Origin: Pseudomonadota bacterium
Lineage (GTDB): Bacteria > Pseudomonadota > Gammaproteobacteria > Xanthomonadales > SZUA-38
NCBI GenBank assembly: GCA_039033415.1
Contig: JBCCCR010000008.1
Span: 62,001-126,000, forward strand
DNA length: 64,000 nt
Reading direction: 5' to 3'
The stretch's first letter is position 1. The number at the start of each line of letters is the position of its first letter. A program made the translations under genes and the position numbers. Shown here piece after piece: positions 8,198-17,599 of the stretch. Below the pieces are notes generated by a model that did no database searches, had not been told where the DNA came from, and saw only the letters and a program-made list of their open reading frames with translations.

Positions 8198-9094
8198 CTA
8201 TGTGCTGTCCGCGTCCCGGAATGACCTGATCAGGTAATCAACGAAGGCGCGGGCTGACGCTTTAGCCTGCCGACCGCCGGCAAGAATTGCGTTGGCTTCC
8301 ACGGCCCCGATATGCCAGTCCGGCAGGAGCTGAACCAGCATGCCGTTCTCAATTTCCGAGCGGCATCCCATGAGTGCGGTCGATACCACTCCCATACCCG
8401 CCAAGGCCGCCGCCGTGGTTCCTTCGTTGACGGTGATCATGAGTCGGCTCTCGACTCGAACCGACGTGGTCTTCCCGCCTTTGCTGAAGGTCCATCCCGC
8501 CGAGCCGGAACTCGACGGCCCCAGAATGATTTGATGTGCGGCCAGGTCTGCCGGAACCTTCGGCGTTCCGGCCCTAGCCAGGTATTCCGGCGCTGCCGCC
8601 AGAAGGCGCGGGGAGTCAGCGAGCTTCCGCGCAGTCATGCTGGAATCGCGTAGCGTTCCAAAGCGCAGCGCCACATCGATCGCCTCCTCGATCAGACTCT
8701 GGTGTGAGTCGGTGAGCACCAGATCGATTCTCAGCTCAGGGTGCTGCGCCACAAACGCCGGCAGGCGCGGGATGATTTCTCTTACCGCGAAGCTCGTCGA
8801 GGCGCCGACCCGCAGATTGCCGCGCAATTCTCCGGTGCCCCTCACCAGATGGTTCGCTTCTTCCAGCGACGCAAGAATAGGGTCCAGCCGCGCCAGGTAC
8901 TCCGCTCCCGCCTCGGTGAGCTTCACGGCATGGGTGCTTCTTACCAGCAGCGCTGACCCCAACTCCTGCTCCAGCTTGGAGACGATCCTCGAGACCGAGG
9001 GCTGCGATAACCCGACTTCTTTGCCCGCCGCCGTAAAGCTGCCGGTCCTGGCGACCCGGCTAAACAGGCGCAGCGAAGAGATTCGATCTTTCAT
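8198..9094 (-). CDS. LysR-family transcriptional regulator
   Basis: A 298-residue LysR regulator with an N-terminal winged helix-turn-helix (residues 1-60, including GSFTAAGKEVGLSQPSVSRI) and a periplasmic-binding-like effector domain (about 90-295). It is divergent from a peroxiredoxin / SDR / AhpD-like cluster with 140 bp between starts, the usual arrangement for a LysR regulator that controls its neighbour. A 26-bp inverted repeat at 9136-9161 is a good operator candidate. The effector domain resembles the CrgA/YafC group (RVGASTSFAVREIIPRLPAF), whose ligands are mostly unknown. A redox or electrophile signal is inferred from context only. Confidence 0.92.
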   Translation of the reverse strand: MKDRISSLRLFSRVARTGSFTAAGKEVGLSQPSVSRIVSKLEQELGSALLVRSTHAVKLTEAGAEYLARLDPILASLEEANHLVRGTGELRGNLRVGASTSFAVREIIPRLPAFVAQHPELRIDLVLTDSHQSLIEEAIDVALRFGTLRDSSMTARKLADSPRLLAAAPEYLARAGTPKVPADLAAHQIILGPSSSGSAGWTFSKGGKTTSVRVESRLMITVNEGTTAAALAGMGVVSTALMGCRSEIENGMLVQLLPDWHIGAVEANAILAGGRQAKASARAFVDYLIRSFRDADST

Positions 9095-9135
9095 TTGTTT
9101 TTCAAATAATCAATAGCCATTTCTTGATGCTACCA

Positions 9136-9161
9136 ATCATTTTTCATATGAGCAAAATGAT
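9136..9161. promoter_or_regulatory. Candidate LysR operator in divergent promoter
   Basis: Arms ATCATTTT (9136-9143) and AAAATGAT (9154-9161) are exact reverse complements around an internal CATATG (9145-9150). The repeat lies 42 bp from the lysR start and 74 bp from the peroxiredoxin start, where LysR proteins normally bind to repress themselves and activate the divergent gene. It contains the T-N(11)-A type dyad spacing typical of the family. This is based on position and symmetry only. Confidence 0.5.
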
Positions 9162-9234
9162 CTCCATCGGCGGCTGAGCTCAGCTAAAGACAGCTCGGCA
9201 GCCCAAATCACCGACACGCAAAAGGAATGAAATC

Positions 9235-9897
9235 ATGACGCTTCAAGAAAAACTCGACGCATTCAAGGCAGACTTTGAAACGCATCAGGCGCCGCCCGCG
9301 GCGGTGGAAGCCTTTCATCGTTCAACCCAGGAACTGATTGACGCCGGCTACGCAGAGCGCGCCCTGAAGGCCGGGGACCAGGCGCCGGAGTTCACGCTGT
9401 CCGATTCCGAGGGCAACGAGGTCTCGTCTCGAGACCTACTCACCGAAGGGCCGCTGGTCCTGACCTTTTACCGGGGCGTTTGGTGCCCCTATTGCAACCT
9501 TGAGCTGCAGGCGCTGGAAGCGGCAGTCGAGGATATCCAGGCTCGCGGGGCGACGCTCCTGGCGATTTCTCAGCAGAGCCCGAAGAACAGCCGCGCCGCT
9601 AAGCGGCAGAATAGGCTGAGCTTTCCAATCCTGACGGACCAGCAAGGCAAGCTGGCACAGCAGTTCGGTTTGCGCTGGGAACTTCAGAGTTACCTCATCG
9701 ACGTCTTCAAGATGTTTGACGTCAACCTTCCGGCAATCCACGAGGACGACCAATGGACCTTGCCGATGCCCGCGCGCTACGTGATCGATCAGCAAGGCAC
9801 CATCGTCTACGCAGAGATCAATCCGGACTATACCCAGCGGCCCGAGCCCAGCGATCTGTTGCCCGTTCTTGATCAGGTGATCCGGAAAGCAGCGTAA
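9235..9897 (+). CDS. Peroxiredoxin-like protein (AhpC/TSA superfamily)
   Basis: A 220-residue thioredoxin-fold protein. The block LVLTFYRGVWCPYCNLEL carries a C84-P-Y-C87 pair, with the peroxidatic Cys position preceded by the FYRG context of the AhpC/TSA-like subgroup. The domain starts about residue 45 (AGDQAPEFTLSDSEG), after a 40-residue helical N-terminal region. A typical Prx has one catalytic Cys in a PxxxTxxC setting; this CxxC form belongs to the peroxiredoxin-like or bacterioferritin-comigratory-type group and may act by a disulfide within the CxxC. It is the first gene of a three-gene cluster, with the SDR gene 69 bp downstream. Confidence 0.85.
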   Translation: MTLQEKLDAFKADFETHQAPPAAVEAFHRSTQELIDAGYAERALKAGDQAPEFTLSDSEGNEVSSRDLLTEGPLVLTFYRGVWCPYCNLELQALEAAVEDIQARGATLLAISQQSPKNSRAAKRQNRLSFPILTDQQGKLAQQFGLRWELQSYLIDVFKMFDVNLPAIHEDDQWTLPMPARYVIDQQGTIVYAEINPDYTQRPEPSDLLPVLDQVIRKAA

Positions 9898-9965
9898 CGA
9901 CCCAGTCCCGGCGTCCGCCGGCGCGGCGCCGGGGCGTCCAGCTAAGCATATATAGGAATACCACC

Positions 9966-10688
9966 ATGAAAATTTCCAACAGCACGATCCTGATCACCGG
10001 CGCGAATCGCGGCATCGGCCTTGCCCTGGTTGAGCAGGCCCTGGCAAAGGGCGCCGATCAGATTTACGCAACCTATCGTTCGCTCGAGAATCGAGCGCGG
10101 CTGGAGCAGTTTGGGCAGCGGGTGAAACCGCTGCACCTCGATCTCAGTGATCGGGACACAATCGCCCAGCTAGCACACGCAGTGCCGACACTGGATATCC
10201 TGATCAACAACGCGGGGCTGTTCAGCGCCGCCGATCTGCTGGAAGACACCGAAGCCCAGCTGCGCAGCGATTTTGAGACGAACTTTTTTGGCGCGCTTGC
10301 GGTTACCAAAACTGTGCTGCCCGCCCTGAAAAGCGGGACGCCGGCGGCTGTTGCCAATGTCTCCAGCATCTCGGGCCTGGCGTCGATGCCAAGCTTCGGC
10401 GGCTACTCAGCATCGAAAGCTGCCGTGCACTCGATGACACAGGCACTCCGGGCCAAGCTAAAAGCCGATTCCATCACGGTCCATGGCGTTTATCCCGGCC
10501 CTGTAGCCACTCGCATGACGGAAGGCTTTGAGATGGAAACAACGCCACCCGATGTGGTTGCCAAAGCCATGCTCGACGGCATCGAAAACGGCGTAGAAGA
10601 GATATTTCCGGACGCCATGTCGCAGCAGGTTGGCCCCGTTTATCTGGCGGCGCCCAAAAAGCTGGAACAGGCTTTTTCCGAATTTTGA
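9966..10688 (+). CDS. Short-chain dehydrogenase/reductase
   Basis: A classical SDR of 240 residues. It has the NAD(P)-binding TGANRGIG (11-18), NNAG (81-84), a catalytic Ser in VSSISG (about 133-136) and the YxxxK pair Y147/K151 (GYSASK). R38 in the YRS stretch after the second strand hints at NADPH preference. The substrate is unknown. It lies between a peroxiredoxin-like gene and an AhpD-like gene (27 bp gap to the latter) under a divergent LysR regulator, so a role in reducing toxic carbonyls or quinones is a reasonable inference but is not shown by the sequence. Confidence 0.9.
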   Translation: MKISNSTILITGANRGIGLALVEQALAKGADQIYATYRSLENRARLEQFGQRVKPLHLDLSDRDTIAQLAHAVPTLDILINNAGLFSAADLLEDTEAQLRSDFETNFFGALAVTKTVLPALKSGTPAAVANVSSISGLASMPSFGGYSASKAAVHSMTQALRAKLKADSITVHGVYPGPVATRMTEGFEMETTPPDVVAKAMLDGIENGVEEIFPDAMSQQVGPVYLAAPKKLEQAFSEF

Positions 10689-10715
10689 GCTCGGGATCAT
10701 CAAGGGAGACCACGC

Positions 10716-11234
10716 ATGCAAAACTATACGACACATACGATTGAGAACGCTCCGCCAGCAGCGCGACCCGTCTTGGAGGCAGTCAAGGCGAAGATGGGTT
10801 TTGTCCCAAACCTGATGGCCACCATGGCCGAGTCGCCGGTGCTGGTGGAGAGCTACCTGACGATGATGACGCTGTTTGACAAGACGGCGCTTACCGAAAC
10901 GGAGCGCCAGATCATTTTGATGACCAATAACCGTCTGAACGGCTGCACCTACTGCATGGCAGCGCACACCGCGGTTTCCCAACGGGCCGGGGTCGATGAC
11001 GCCATCATCGAGGCGCTGCGCGTTTTTGCGATCATCGTCCATCGGTCACGCGGGCGACCAACGCCGGAGCAGATCGATGCCTTTCTTGCGGCGGGTTACA
11101 CCAAGCAAACCGTGCTGGAAGTGATCGTCGGCACAAGCCTCAAGGTGCTTTCCAATTACACCACGCCCATCACTCAACCGAGCTTGGACAAGGCTTTCTC
11201 CTCCGTGGCTTGGAGCGAAGACATGGCTTCTTGA
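10716..11234 (+). CDS. Carboxymuconolactone decarboxylase / AhpD-like protein
   Basis: A 172-residue all-helical CMD-family protein with the AhpD-type redox centre NGCTYCMAAH (C77, C80, H84). In AhpD such a CxxCxxxH motif gives alkylhydroperoxidase or disulfide-reductase activity; decarboxylase members lack it. A start RBS (GGGAG) lies about 9 nt upstream of the ATG. It is the last gene of the peroxiredoxin-SDR-AhpD cluster and could be the electron donor or partner of the peroxiredoxin. It converges on the ATPase gene on the other strand, with 73 bp between stops. Confidence 0.88.
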   Translation: MQNYTTHTIENAPPAARPVLEAVKAKMGFVPNLMATMAESPVLVESYLTMMTLFDKTALTETERQIILMTNNRLNGCTYCMAAHTAVSQRAGVDDAIIEALRVFAIIVHRSRGRPTPEQIDAFLAAGYTKQTVLEVIVGTSLKVLSNYTTPITQPSLDKAFSSVAWSEDMAS

Positions 11235-11307
11235 TTCCGCCGGCGTGGTCGGCGTTGCTCGCGATACTTCACGCCCCGTTTCCTGCCATGCAATGTATGG
11301 CTGTGAA

Positions 11308-13152
11308 CTACGCTTCGCCCGCACCGCGACTAGGCGCGACATCGCTGGTTTCCGGAACGCTGGCAGGGCCGCTGGCTTCGATACTTGGGGGTATCACGCG
11401 GAGGCACTCGGCAACCGTTGTGAGGCCCGCCGCTACCTTTCGCGCGGCGGCAACACGCAAGGGGCGCATGCCTCGGCGCTGCGCCAGGCGGGTGATGGCG
11501 AGCTGGTTGAGCTCCGGCTGGATGACCGCGGATACCGCGTCGTCCACCGTGAGCATCTCGTAGATCGCGGTGCGGCCCCGAAAGCCCGTATTGCGGCATT
11601 CGGTACAGCCCACCGGCTCGTTGACCGTCGCCGGCCGCTCCATCTTCCAAGGGCCGGTCAGGCTGCGCCACGCCGCTTCGCTGATCTCGGCGGGTTGGCG
11701 GCAATGCGGGCATAACGTCCTGACCAGCCGCTGAGCCACAATGCCGCTCAGCGTGCCGCGCAGCAGGTAGTGCGGCACGCCCAGATCCATCAGGCGAATG
11801 ATGGCTGACGGCGCGTCGTTGGTATGCAGGGTAGAGATCACCAGGTGGCCGGTCAGCGAGGCCTGGATTGCCATCTGCGCGGTTTCCAGGTCGCGGATCT
11901 CGCCCACCATAATAATGTCAGGGTCCTGGCGCAGCAGCGTGCGCACGCCTTCGGCAAATCCCACGTCGATCGACGCCTGCACCTGCATCTGGTTAAACTC
12001 CGGACACACCATCTCGATGGGGTCCTCGACCGTGCAGACGTTGATGTCCGGCCGGGCCAGGTGGCGCAACGTGGCGTAAAGGGTGGTGGTTTTGCCCGAT
12101 CCCGTCGGGCCGGTGACCAGCACAATCCCGTGGGGGCGCTCGACCATGCGCCGCCAGATCATCGCCTCATGCTCCGTAAAGCCCAGCTCGTCGAAACTGC
12201 GCGTGGCCACCTCCGGATCGAAGATCCGCATGACACATTTTTCGCCGAAAGCCGTCGGCATGGTGGACAGCCGCAGCTCGATCTCCTGGCCTGACGGGCT
12301 GCGCGTCTTGATCCGACCATCCTGAGGCCGACGCTTTTCCGCCAGATCCATACGCCCGAGGATCTTGATTCGGGAGGTTACGGCGGCCATCACCGGCGTC
12401 GGCATCTGGTAAACCTTGTGCAGATGCCCATCGATGCGGAAGCGTACGTTGCTGCGCTCGCGGCGTGGCTCCAAATGAATGTCGGACGCGCGCTGCTCGA
12501 AGGCGTACTGGAGCAGCCAATCGACGATGTGCACCACGTGCTGGTCGTCGGCCGACAGCTGGCCAGCCTGACCCAGCTCCAGCAGCTGCTCGAAGTTGAG
12601 CACCTTTTCGGTATCGCTGCGCAGGCGTGAATCCTCAGCGCCCTGCACCGAGCGTGAGACGCTGTAGAACTCCAGCACAAAGCGATTGATATCAAGGGGG
12701 CTGGCAACCACCGGACGGATCGTCTGACGCACGATCTGTTTCAGATCGTCACGCCAGGAGAGGTCAAACGGCTCGGAGGTGGCGATAACCAGCTCGTCCT
12801 CACCGACCTCAACGGGGAGGATGCGATAACGCTGGGCATACGACTGCGAAACGATGGACGTGACCGAGTCGACGTCCACCTCCATCGGATCGATGTGGTA
12901 GTGGTCCATGCCGGCCCGTTCCGCCAGCCAGCCGGTAAGGGTTTCGAGCGTCAGCGTGCGATCGGCGTAAGCCGCGTGCTGAAGCTTCTGGTTCGCCACC
13001 ACGACCAGCGGATGCAGATGCACCCGCGCGCCGTCTCGACCGGCCTCACCCTTTAACAGGTTGGCGTCTTCCTGGAGCAGCCAGCCGTCGCTGACCAGCG
13101 CCGCCAGCACCTGCTCCAGGCTCAGGGGTTTTCCGCGCGCTAACTCATTCAT
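11308..13152 (-). CDS. GspE/PilB-family secretion ATPase (stand-alone)
   Basis: A 614-residue AAA-type traffic ATPase. The N-terminal region resembles GspE_N/MshEN (about 90-165, AQRYRILPVEVGEDELVIA). It is followed by the Arg-finger/Asp-box region (SDIHLEP, 223-229), Walker A GPTGSGKT (348-355), Walker B PDIIMVGEIRD (about 411-421), the His box STLHTND and a C-terminal tetracysteine module (CPHC and CTEC in the last 130 residues) ending in RGRTAIYEML. It is not next to gsp or pil genes, and a second ATPase of this type (GspE, 49824) is in the same window. It could energise a type IV pilus, an MSH-like pilus or a second T2SS encoded elsewhere. It is divergent from glyQ. Confidence 0.9.
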   Translation of the reverse strand: MNELARGKPLSLEQVLAALVSDGWLLQEDANLLKGEAGRDGARVHLHPLVVVANQKLQHAAYADRTLTLETLTGWLAERAGMDHYHIDPMEVDVDSVTSIVSQSYAQRYRILPVEVGEDELVIATSEPFDLSWRDDLKQIVRQTIRPVVASPLDINRFVLEFYSVSRSVQGAEDSRLRSDTEKVLNFEQLLELGQAGQLSADDQHVVHIVDWLLQYAFEQRASDIHLEPRRERSNVRFRIDGHLHKVYQMPTPVMAAVTSRIKILGRMDLAEKRRPQDGRIKTRSPSGQEIELRLSTMPTAFGEKCVMRIFDPEVATRSFDELGFTEHEAMIWRRMVERPHGIVLVTGPTGSGKTTTLYATLRHLARPDINVCTVEDPIEMVCPEFNQMQVQASIDVGFAEGVRTLLRQDPDIIMVGEIRDLETAQMAIQASLTGHLVISTLHTNDAPSAIIRLMDLGVPHYLLRGTLSGIVAQRLVRTLCPHCRQPAEISEAAWRSLTGPWKMERPATVNEPVGCTECRNTGFRGRTAIYEMLTVDDAVSAVIQPELNQLAITRLAQRRGMRPLRVAAARKVAAGLTTVAECLRVIPPSIEASGPASVPETSDVAPSRGAGEA

Positions 13153-13269
13153 CGCCTTATCTGTCCGCGTCGACGACCCGGGCTGTTCTCCCGTATCCGT
13201 AGGGTGGACCCATACGCCTTGTTGCTCGCTTCCCTGGGACGGTGGGTCCGGTTTGTCGAGTATAGCGGT

Positions 13270-13275
13270 TATACT
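13270..13275 (+). promoter_or_regulatory. Probable -10 box of glyQ
   Basis: TATACT is a near-consensus -10 element 30 bp upstream of the glyQ ATG, in the 152-bp divergent gap. A TTGTCG lies only 11 bp upstream, too close for a standard -35, so the -35 is unclear. Confidence 0.35.
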
Positions 13276-13304
13276 GCGCGGCTAATTTTTGATGGTTTAG
13301 GGAC

Positions 13305-14231
13305 ATGCCGCAGGCTTCCACTTTTCAGTCGTTTATCACCCAGCTCAACCAGTTTTGGGCAGACCAGGGGTGTGTGTTGATTCAGCCGCTCGATACGGAA
13401 GTGGGCGCCGGTACGTTTCACCCGGCAACCTTCCTGCGCTCGATTGGTCCCGAGCCCTGGTCAGCCGCCTACGTGCAGCCCTGCCGCCGCCCGACCGACG
13501 GCCGCTACGGGGATAATCCGAACCGGCTCCAGCACTACTATCAGTATCAGGTTGTGATCAAGCCGTCACCGCTCGATATTCAGGAGCTATACCTGGAGTC
13601 GCTCAAGGCGGTGGGCATCGATCCGCTGGTTCACGACATCCGCTTTGTGGAAGACAATTGGGAGTCACCGACGCTCGGCGCCTGGGGCCTCGGCTGGGAG
13701 GTCTGGCTGAACGGAATGGAGGTCACGCAGTTCACCTACTTCCAGCAGACCGGCGGCCTCGACTGCAAACCGGTGACCGGTGAGATCACCTACGGCCTGG
13801 AGCGCCTGGCCATGTACCTGCAGGACATCGACAACGTCTATGACCTGGTGTGGACCCGCAGCGGTGATCGAACGGTGACGTATGGCGAGGCGTTCCACCA
13901 AAACGAGGTGGAGATGTCCACCTACAACTTTGAGAAGGCTGATGTACCGGTGCTGTTTCAGGCGTTCGACGAGTGTGAAAAAGCCTGCCGCGAACTCCTC
14001 GAGTCTGGGTTGTCGCTGCCGGCCTATGAGCAGGTGCTGAAAGCCTCGCACACCTTCAACCTGCTCGACGCGCGCAACGCGATTTCGGTCACCGAACGCC
14101 AGCGCTTTATTCTTCGGGTGCGGGATATGGCCAAGGGGGTCGCGCAGGCTTACTACGACAGCCGAGAAGCGCTGGGCTTTCCGGCGCTCGGCGAGGCCGA
14201 AGCACCGGTCGCCGAGGCGGTCGCCTCATGA
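13305..14231 (+). CDS. glyQ: Glycyl-tRNA synthetase alpha subunit
   Basis: Class II synthetase catalytic subunit (308 aa) of the bacterial alpha2beta2 glycyl-tRNA synthetase, which charges tRNA-Gly. The sequence is very close to the family throughout: [50 protein letters not shown] and [17 protein letters not shown]. Length is normal, with a short acidic C-terminal extension. It overlaps glyS by 4 nt (14228-14231), so the two subunits are translationally coupled. The minus-strand ATPase gene is divergent. Confidence 0.98.
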   Translation: MPQASTFQSFITQLNQFWADQGCVLIQPLDTEVGAGTFHPATFLRSIGPEPWSAAYVQPCRRPTDGRYGDNPNRLQHYYQYQVVIKPSPLDIQELYLESLKAVGIDPLVHDIRFVEDNWESPTLGAWGLGWEVWLNGMEVTQFTYFQQTGGLDCKPVTGEITYGLERLAMYLQDIDNVYDLVWTRSGDRTVTYGEAFHQNEVEMSTYNFEKADVPVLFQAFDECEKACRELLESGLSLPAYEQVLKASHTFNLLDARNAISVTERQRFILRVRDMAKGVAQAYYDSREALGFPALGEAEAPVAEAVAS

Positions 14232-16318
14232 GCACCGCCGCTGAAACCTTGCTCGTCGAGTTGGGTTGCGAGGAGCTGCCGCCCAAGTCGCTGGACCGGC
14301 TCGCCGACGCGTTCGCCGCCGGCGTCGCCGAGGAGCTGGCGGCGGCCGGCCTGACCGATGCGCAAACCGGCCAGGCCGAGGTGTTCTGCAGCCCTCGCCG
14401 GCTGACGGTCCGGCTGGCTGGCGTGCTGGCGCAGCAGCCGGATCGAGACGAAGAGCGGCTGGGGCCGGCGGTGGCCGCAGCGTTCGACGAGGCCGGCGAA
14501 CCCAAGCCGGCGGCGCTGGGTTTCGCCCGCTCCTGCGGCGTTGAGCTGGCGGAGCTTGAGCAGCTGGAAACCGATAAAGGGGTCCGCCTGGCGCTGCGCC
14601 GCAGCGTGCCGGGGCAGCCGCTGCAGGAACTGATTGTCGGCATGCTGGAGCGCGCGCTAACCAAACTGCCCGTTCCCAAGCCGATGCGCTGGGGGGCCAG
14701 TCAGGCGCTGTTTGTCAGGCCGGTGCACTGGATTGTGGCGATGTATGGCAGCGAGGGCTTGGCTGGCGAGCTGTTTGATCAGCCGTTCAGCACCACCTCC
14801 CGCGGACATCGTTTTCTGGCTCCCGGCCCCGTGCCCATCAGCCATCCCGACGCCTATCCCGAAGCGCTTAAGGCGGCCGGCGTGCTCGTGGACCGACACG
14901 AACGGCGCGAGGAGATCCGCCGGCAGGTTGCGGCGCAGGTTGAATCACCCGACCAGGTGCAGCTCGACCCGGAGCTGCTGGATGAGGTCAACAACCTGGT
15001 CGAATGGCCAGCCGCCCTGGCCGGCGCCTTCGATTCAGCGTTTCTGGCGGTGCCCGCTGAAGCGCTGGTTTCGAGCATGCAGTCACACCTGCGCTTTTTT
15101 CCGGTGCGCGACAGCAGCGGCGAGCTGACGCCTCGTTTTGTCGGCGTGGCCAACATCGAGAGTCGAGACCCGGCCCAGGTCAGCCGAGGCTACGAGCGGG
15201 TGATTACGCCCCGTCTGGCCGACGCGCGATTTTTCTGGGAAACCGATCTCAAAACGCCGCTCACCGAACACCAGCAGACGCTCGCCGGCATGGTGTATCA
15301 GAAGGCTCTCGGCAGCCAGTGGGATAAGGTGCAGCGGGTGAGTCGCCTGGCCGCGTCCCTGAGCGACACGCTGGGCGTCAATCCGGCCTCCGCCGTGGCG
15401 GCAGCTGAGCTCGCAAAAACCGACCTGCTCACCCAGATGGTGGGAGAGTTCCCCGATCTGCAGGGCACTATGGGCCGCTACTACGCTTCGGCGCAGGGCC
15501 ACCCGCAGGACGTCTGCGACGCGATCGAACAGCACTACCTGCCGCGTTTTGCCGGTGATCATCTGCCTCCGCCGGGGCCCGGCCAGGTGCTGGCGCTGGC
15601 GGAACGCATCGACACGCTCTGCGGTATCTTCGCCGCGGGGCTAAAGCCGAGCGGCAACCGAGACCCGTTTGCCCTGCGCCGCACCGCCCTGGGGCTGATT
15701 CGGATCATGATCGAAGGGCAGCTCGATCTGGAGCTTAAGCCCCTGATCGACCTGGGCCTAGCCGGCCTGACCGACCGGATCAGCGATGCGCCCGAGTCGG
15801 CCGACGAGGTGGAGCGATTTGTGATGGAACGGCTGCGGGCCTACTACGCGGACCAGGGCATCAGCACCGACGTCTTCGAGGCGGTGTGGGCGAGAAAGCC
15901 CAGCCGGCCGCTCGACTTCCACCAGCGGGTCACAGCGCTTCATCAGTTTGTGGACGACGACGCGGCGGCGGCGCTGGCGGCGGCCAACAAGCGGATCGCG
16001 AACCTGCTGCGCAAAGCGGAGCTCGAGTCGGTGCCTGCCGTCGACCCAGCGCGCTTTGAGGAAGCGGCGGAGACCGCGCTGTTTGAAGCCCTCGAGGGCG
16101 TGTCGGTCAGCGCGCGTCACGCGGCCGAGGAGCGGCACTATGACCAGGCGCTCACTCAGCTAGCCACGCTGCGACCGGCGGTTGACGCCTACTTTGACGC
16201 GGTAATGGTCATGGCCGAGGACCCAGCGCTGCGCGAGAACCGGCTGGCGACCCTGGCGCGCATCAAGGCGGGCTTTGACGATATCGCCGACATTTCCCTG
16301 CTGCGACCCGCGCCATGA
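14228..16318 (+). CDS. glyS: Glycyl-tRNA synthetase beta subunit
   Basis: The 696-residue beta subunit, needed for tRNA-Gly recognition with GlyQ. It is recognised from [15 protein letters not shown] at the N-terminus, the KRMRWG-type block [19 protein letters not shown], an HD-like region (QGTMGRYYA) and a C-terminal DALR-type anticodon-binding domain ([13 protein letters not shown]). Length matches the family (about 690). It starts within the glyQ stop (ATGA), and its own stop overlaps the start of the next gene (ATGA at 16315), so the whole operon is coupled. Confidence 0.97.
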   Translation: MSTAAETLLVELGCEELPPKSLDRLADAFAAGVAEELAAAGLTDAQTGQAEVFCSPRRLTVRLAGVLAQQPDRDEERLGPAVAAAFDEAGEPKPAALGFARSCGVELAELEQLETDKGVRLALRRSVPGQPLQELIVGMLERALTKLPVPKPMRWGASQALFVRPVHWIVAMYGSEGLAGELFDQPFSTTSRGHRFLAPGPVPISHPDAYPEALKAAGVLVDRHERREEIRRQVAAQVESPDQVQLDPELLDEVNNLVEWPAALAGAFDSAFLAVPAEALVSSMQSHLRFFPVRDSSGELTPRFVGVANIESRDPAQVSRGYERVITPRLADARFFWETDLKTPLTEHQQTLAGMVYQKALGSQWDKVQRVSRLAASLSDTLGVNPASAVAAAELAKTDLLTQMVGEFPDLQGTMGRYYASAQGHPQDVCDAIEQHYLPRFAGDHLPPPGPGQVLALAERIDTLCGIFAAGLKPSGNRDPFALRRTALGLIRIMIEGQLDLELKPLIDLGLAGLTDRISDAPESADEVERFVMERLRAYYADQGISTDVFEAVWARKPSRPLDFHQRVTALHQFVDDDAAAALAAANKRIANLLRKAELESVPAVDPARFEEAAETALFEALEGVSVSARHAAEERHYDQALTQLATLRPAVDAYFDAVMVMAEDPALRENRLATLARIKAGFDDIADISLLRPAP

Positions 16319-16872
16319 AGCTGGTCGTCCTCGGTCGTGACGGTGTGATCAACCTGATCAACGAGGACGAACCGGTACGCCGGGATAGCTGGAAGCCCGT
16401 GCCCGGCAGCATCGCCGCCATTACCCGACTCAACCAGGCAGGCTATCGAGTGGTTGTCGCGACCAACCAGCAGGCGCTGTCTTTGGGTCAGCTCGGCGTG
16501 GAGGAGCTGCACGACGTGCACGAAATGATGCTGCGCGAGGTGCAGGAGAGTGGGGGTTCCATCGAAGGCATCTTTTTTGCCGCCAAAGGTAACCCCGACG
16601 GTCACGGCAAGCGTCAGCCGAAGGTCAACCTGCTGCGCCAGATCGAACAGCGTTACCACGTTCCCAGCACCGCCATCACCGTGGTTGGCGATTCCCGCGA
16701 AGATCTGGAGGCCGCCAAAGCGGTTGGCGCCCGCGCGCTGCTGGTGCAGACCGGCGACGGCGCCCACGCCTTGAGCGACCTCAACCACTTTGACGGTGTG
16801 ACCATCTTCCGCGATCTGGCGGCTGCAGCCGAGCAGCTTTGCCGAGAGGCTGCCAATACGCCTCATGGCTAA
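16315..16872 (+). CDS. gmhB: GmhB-like HAD protein lacking the nucleophile Asp
   Basis: A 185-residue HAD-IIIA protein in the position where related genomes carry the heptose-bisphosphate phosphatase GmhB (between glyS and plsC). Motif I should read LDRDGVIN; here it is VLGRDGVIN, with Gly7 (codon GGT) where the nucleophilic Asp is expected, while the acid/base D9 remains. Motif II (T50-N51-Q52), a motif III Lys (about K103) and motif IV GDSRED (125-130) are kept. The zinc loop of GmhB (Cys-x-His...Cys-x-Cys) is absent: residues 87-103 contain no cysteine. It may be inactive, have a changed function, or carry a base error at one position. It overlaps glyS and plsC. Confidence 0.8.
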   Translation: MKLVVLGRDGVINLINEDEPVRRDSWKPVPGSIAAITRLNQAGYRVVVATNQQALSLGQLGVEELHDVHEMMLREVQESGGSIEGIFFAAKGNPDGHGKRQPKVNLLRQIEQRYHVPSTAITVVGDSREDLEAAKAVGARALLVQTGDGAHALSDLNHFDGVTIFRDLAAAAEQLCREAANTPHG

Positions 16873-17599
16873 GCTTCGGGCCGCGCTGTTTCTGCTGAAC
16901 CTCGCGCTGTCGCTGGTGGTGTTTGTGCCGGTGCTGCTGCTCACCGTCGTGCTGCCGGTGGACTATCGGTTTTACTTTGCCCGGCGGTGGATCCGCTACA
17001 CGCTCGCTAGCCTGAGCCTGATCGGGGGCATCAGCGTGGAGCTGCGCGGGCTGGAACATATCTCCCGCAGGCCGGTGATCTACTTCGTCAAGCATCAGTC
17101 TACGCTCGAGACCATCGTGCTGCAGGGGTTGCTGCCGCCCTTTTCCTGGGTGCTCAAAAAGCAGGTGTTCTACATCCCGCTGTTCGGCTGGGGTCTGGCC
17201 ATCCTGAAACCCATCGCCATCGATCGGACCGCCGGCGCCAGCGCCGTGACCCAGGTCAAGGAGCAGGGTCTCGCCCGGCTGGCGGAAGGTCGATCGATCA
17301 GCATTTTTCCCGAGGGGACCCGGAAGGTGCCCGGCTCACCGCCAAACTACAAAATCGGTGGGGGCGTGCTCGCGGAAGCGGCTGACGTGCCGATTGTGCC
17401 GGTCGCCGTGAATACGGGGCTCTTCTGGCCGCCGAAAAGCCTGCTGATCGGAAGGCGTGGAAAAGCGGTGATCGAATTTGGGCCGCCGATGGATGTGAGC
17501 AGCCTCGGCGCGGCTGAGATTACCGCGAAGGCTCAAGCGTGGATCGAGCCGAATACCGACCGGTTGCTAAGCGAGGGCAGGGCCCAGTTGAGCCGCTAG
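16865..17599 (+). CDS. plsC: 1-acyl-sn-glycerol-3-phosphate acyltransferase
   Basis: A 244-residue membrane acyltransferase of the PlsC family, making phosphatidic acid from lysophosphatidic acid. An N-terminal hydrophobic hairpin (residues 5-30) precedes the motif KHQSTLET (the H-x4-D/E catalytic block with Glu in place of Asp, common in this subgroup), AIDR near residue 118 and [10 protein letters not shown]. It starts 8 nt before the stop of the HAD gene, completing the glyQ-glyS-HAD-plsC operon. It is convergent with rhlB with a 4-nt overlap of stops (17596-17599). A second, less similar acyltransferase is at 60635. Confidence 0.92.
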   Translation: MAKLRAALFLLNLALSLVVFVPVLLLTVVLPVDYRFYFARRWIRYTLASLSLIGGISVELRGLEHISRRPVIYFVKHQSTLETIVLQGLLPPFSWVLKKQVFYIPLFGWGLAILKPIAIDRTAGASAVTQVKEQGLARLAEGRSISIFPEGTRKVPGSPPNYKIGGGVLAEAADVPIVPVAVNTGLFWPPKSLLIGRRGKAVIEFGPPMDVSSLGAAEITAKAQAWIEPNTDRLLSEGRAQLSR

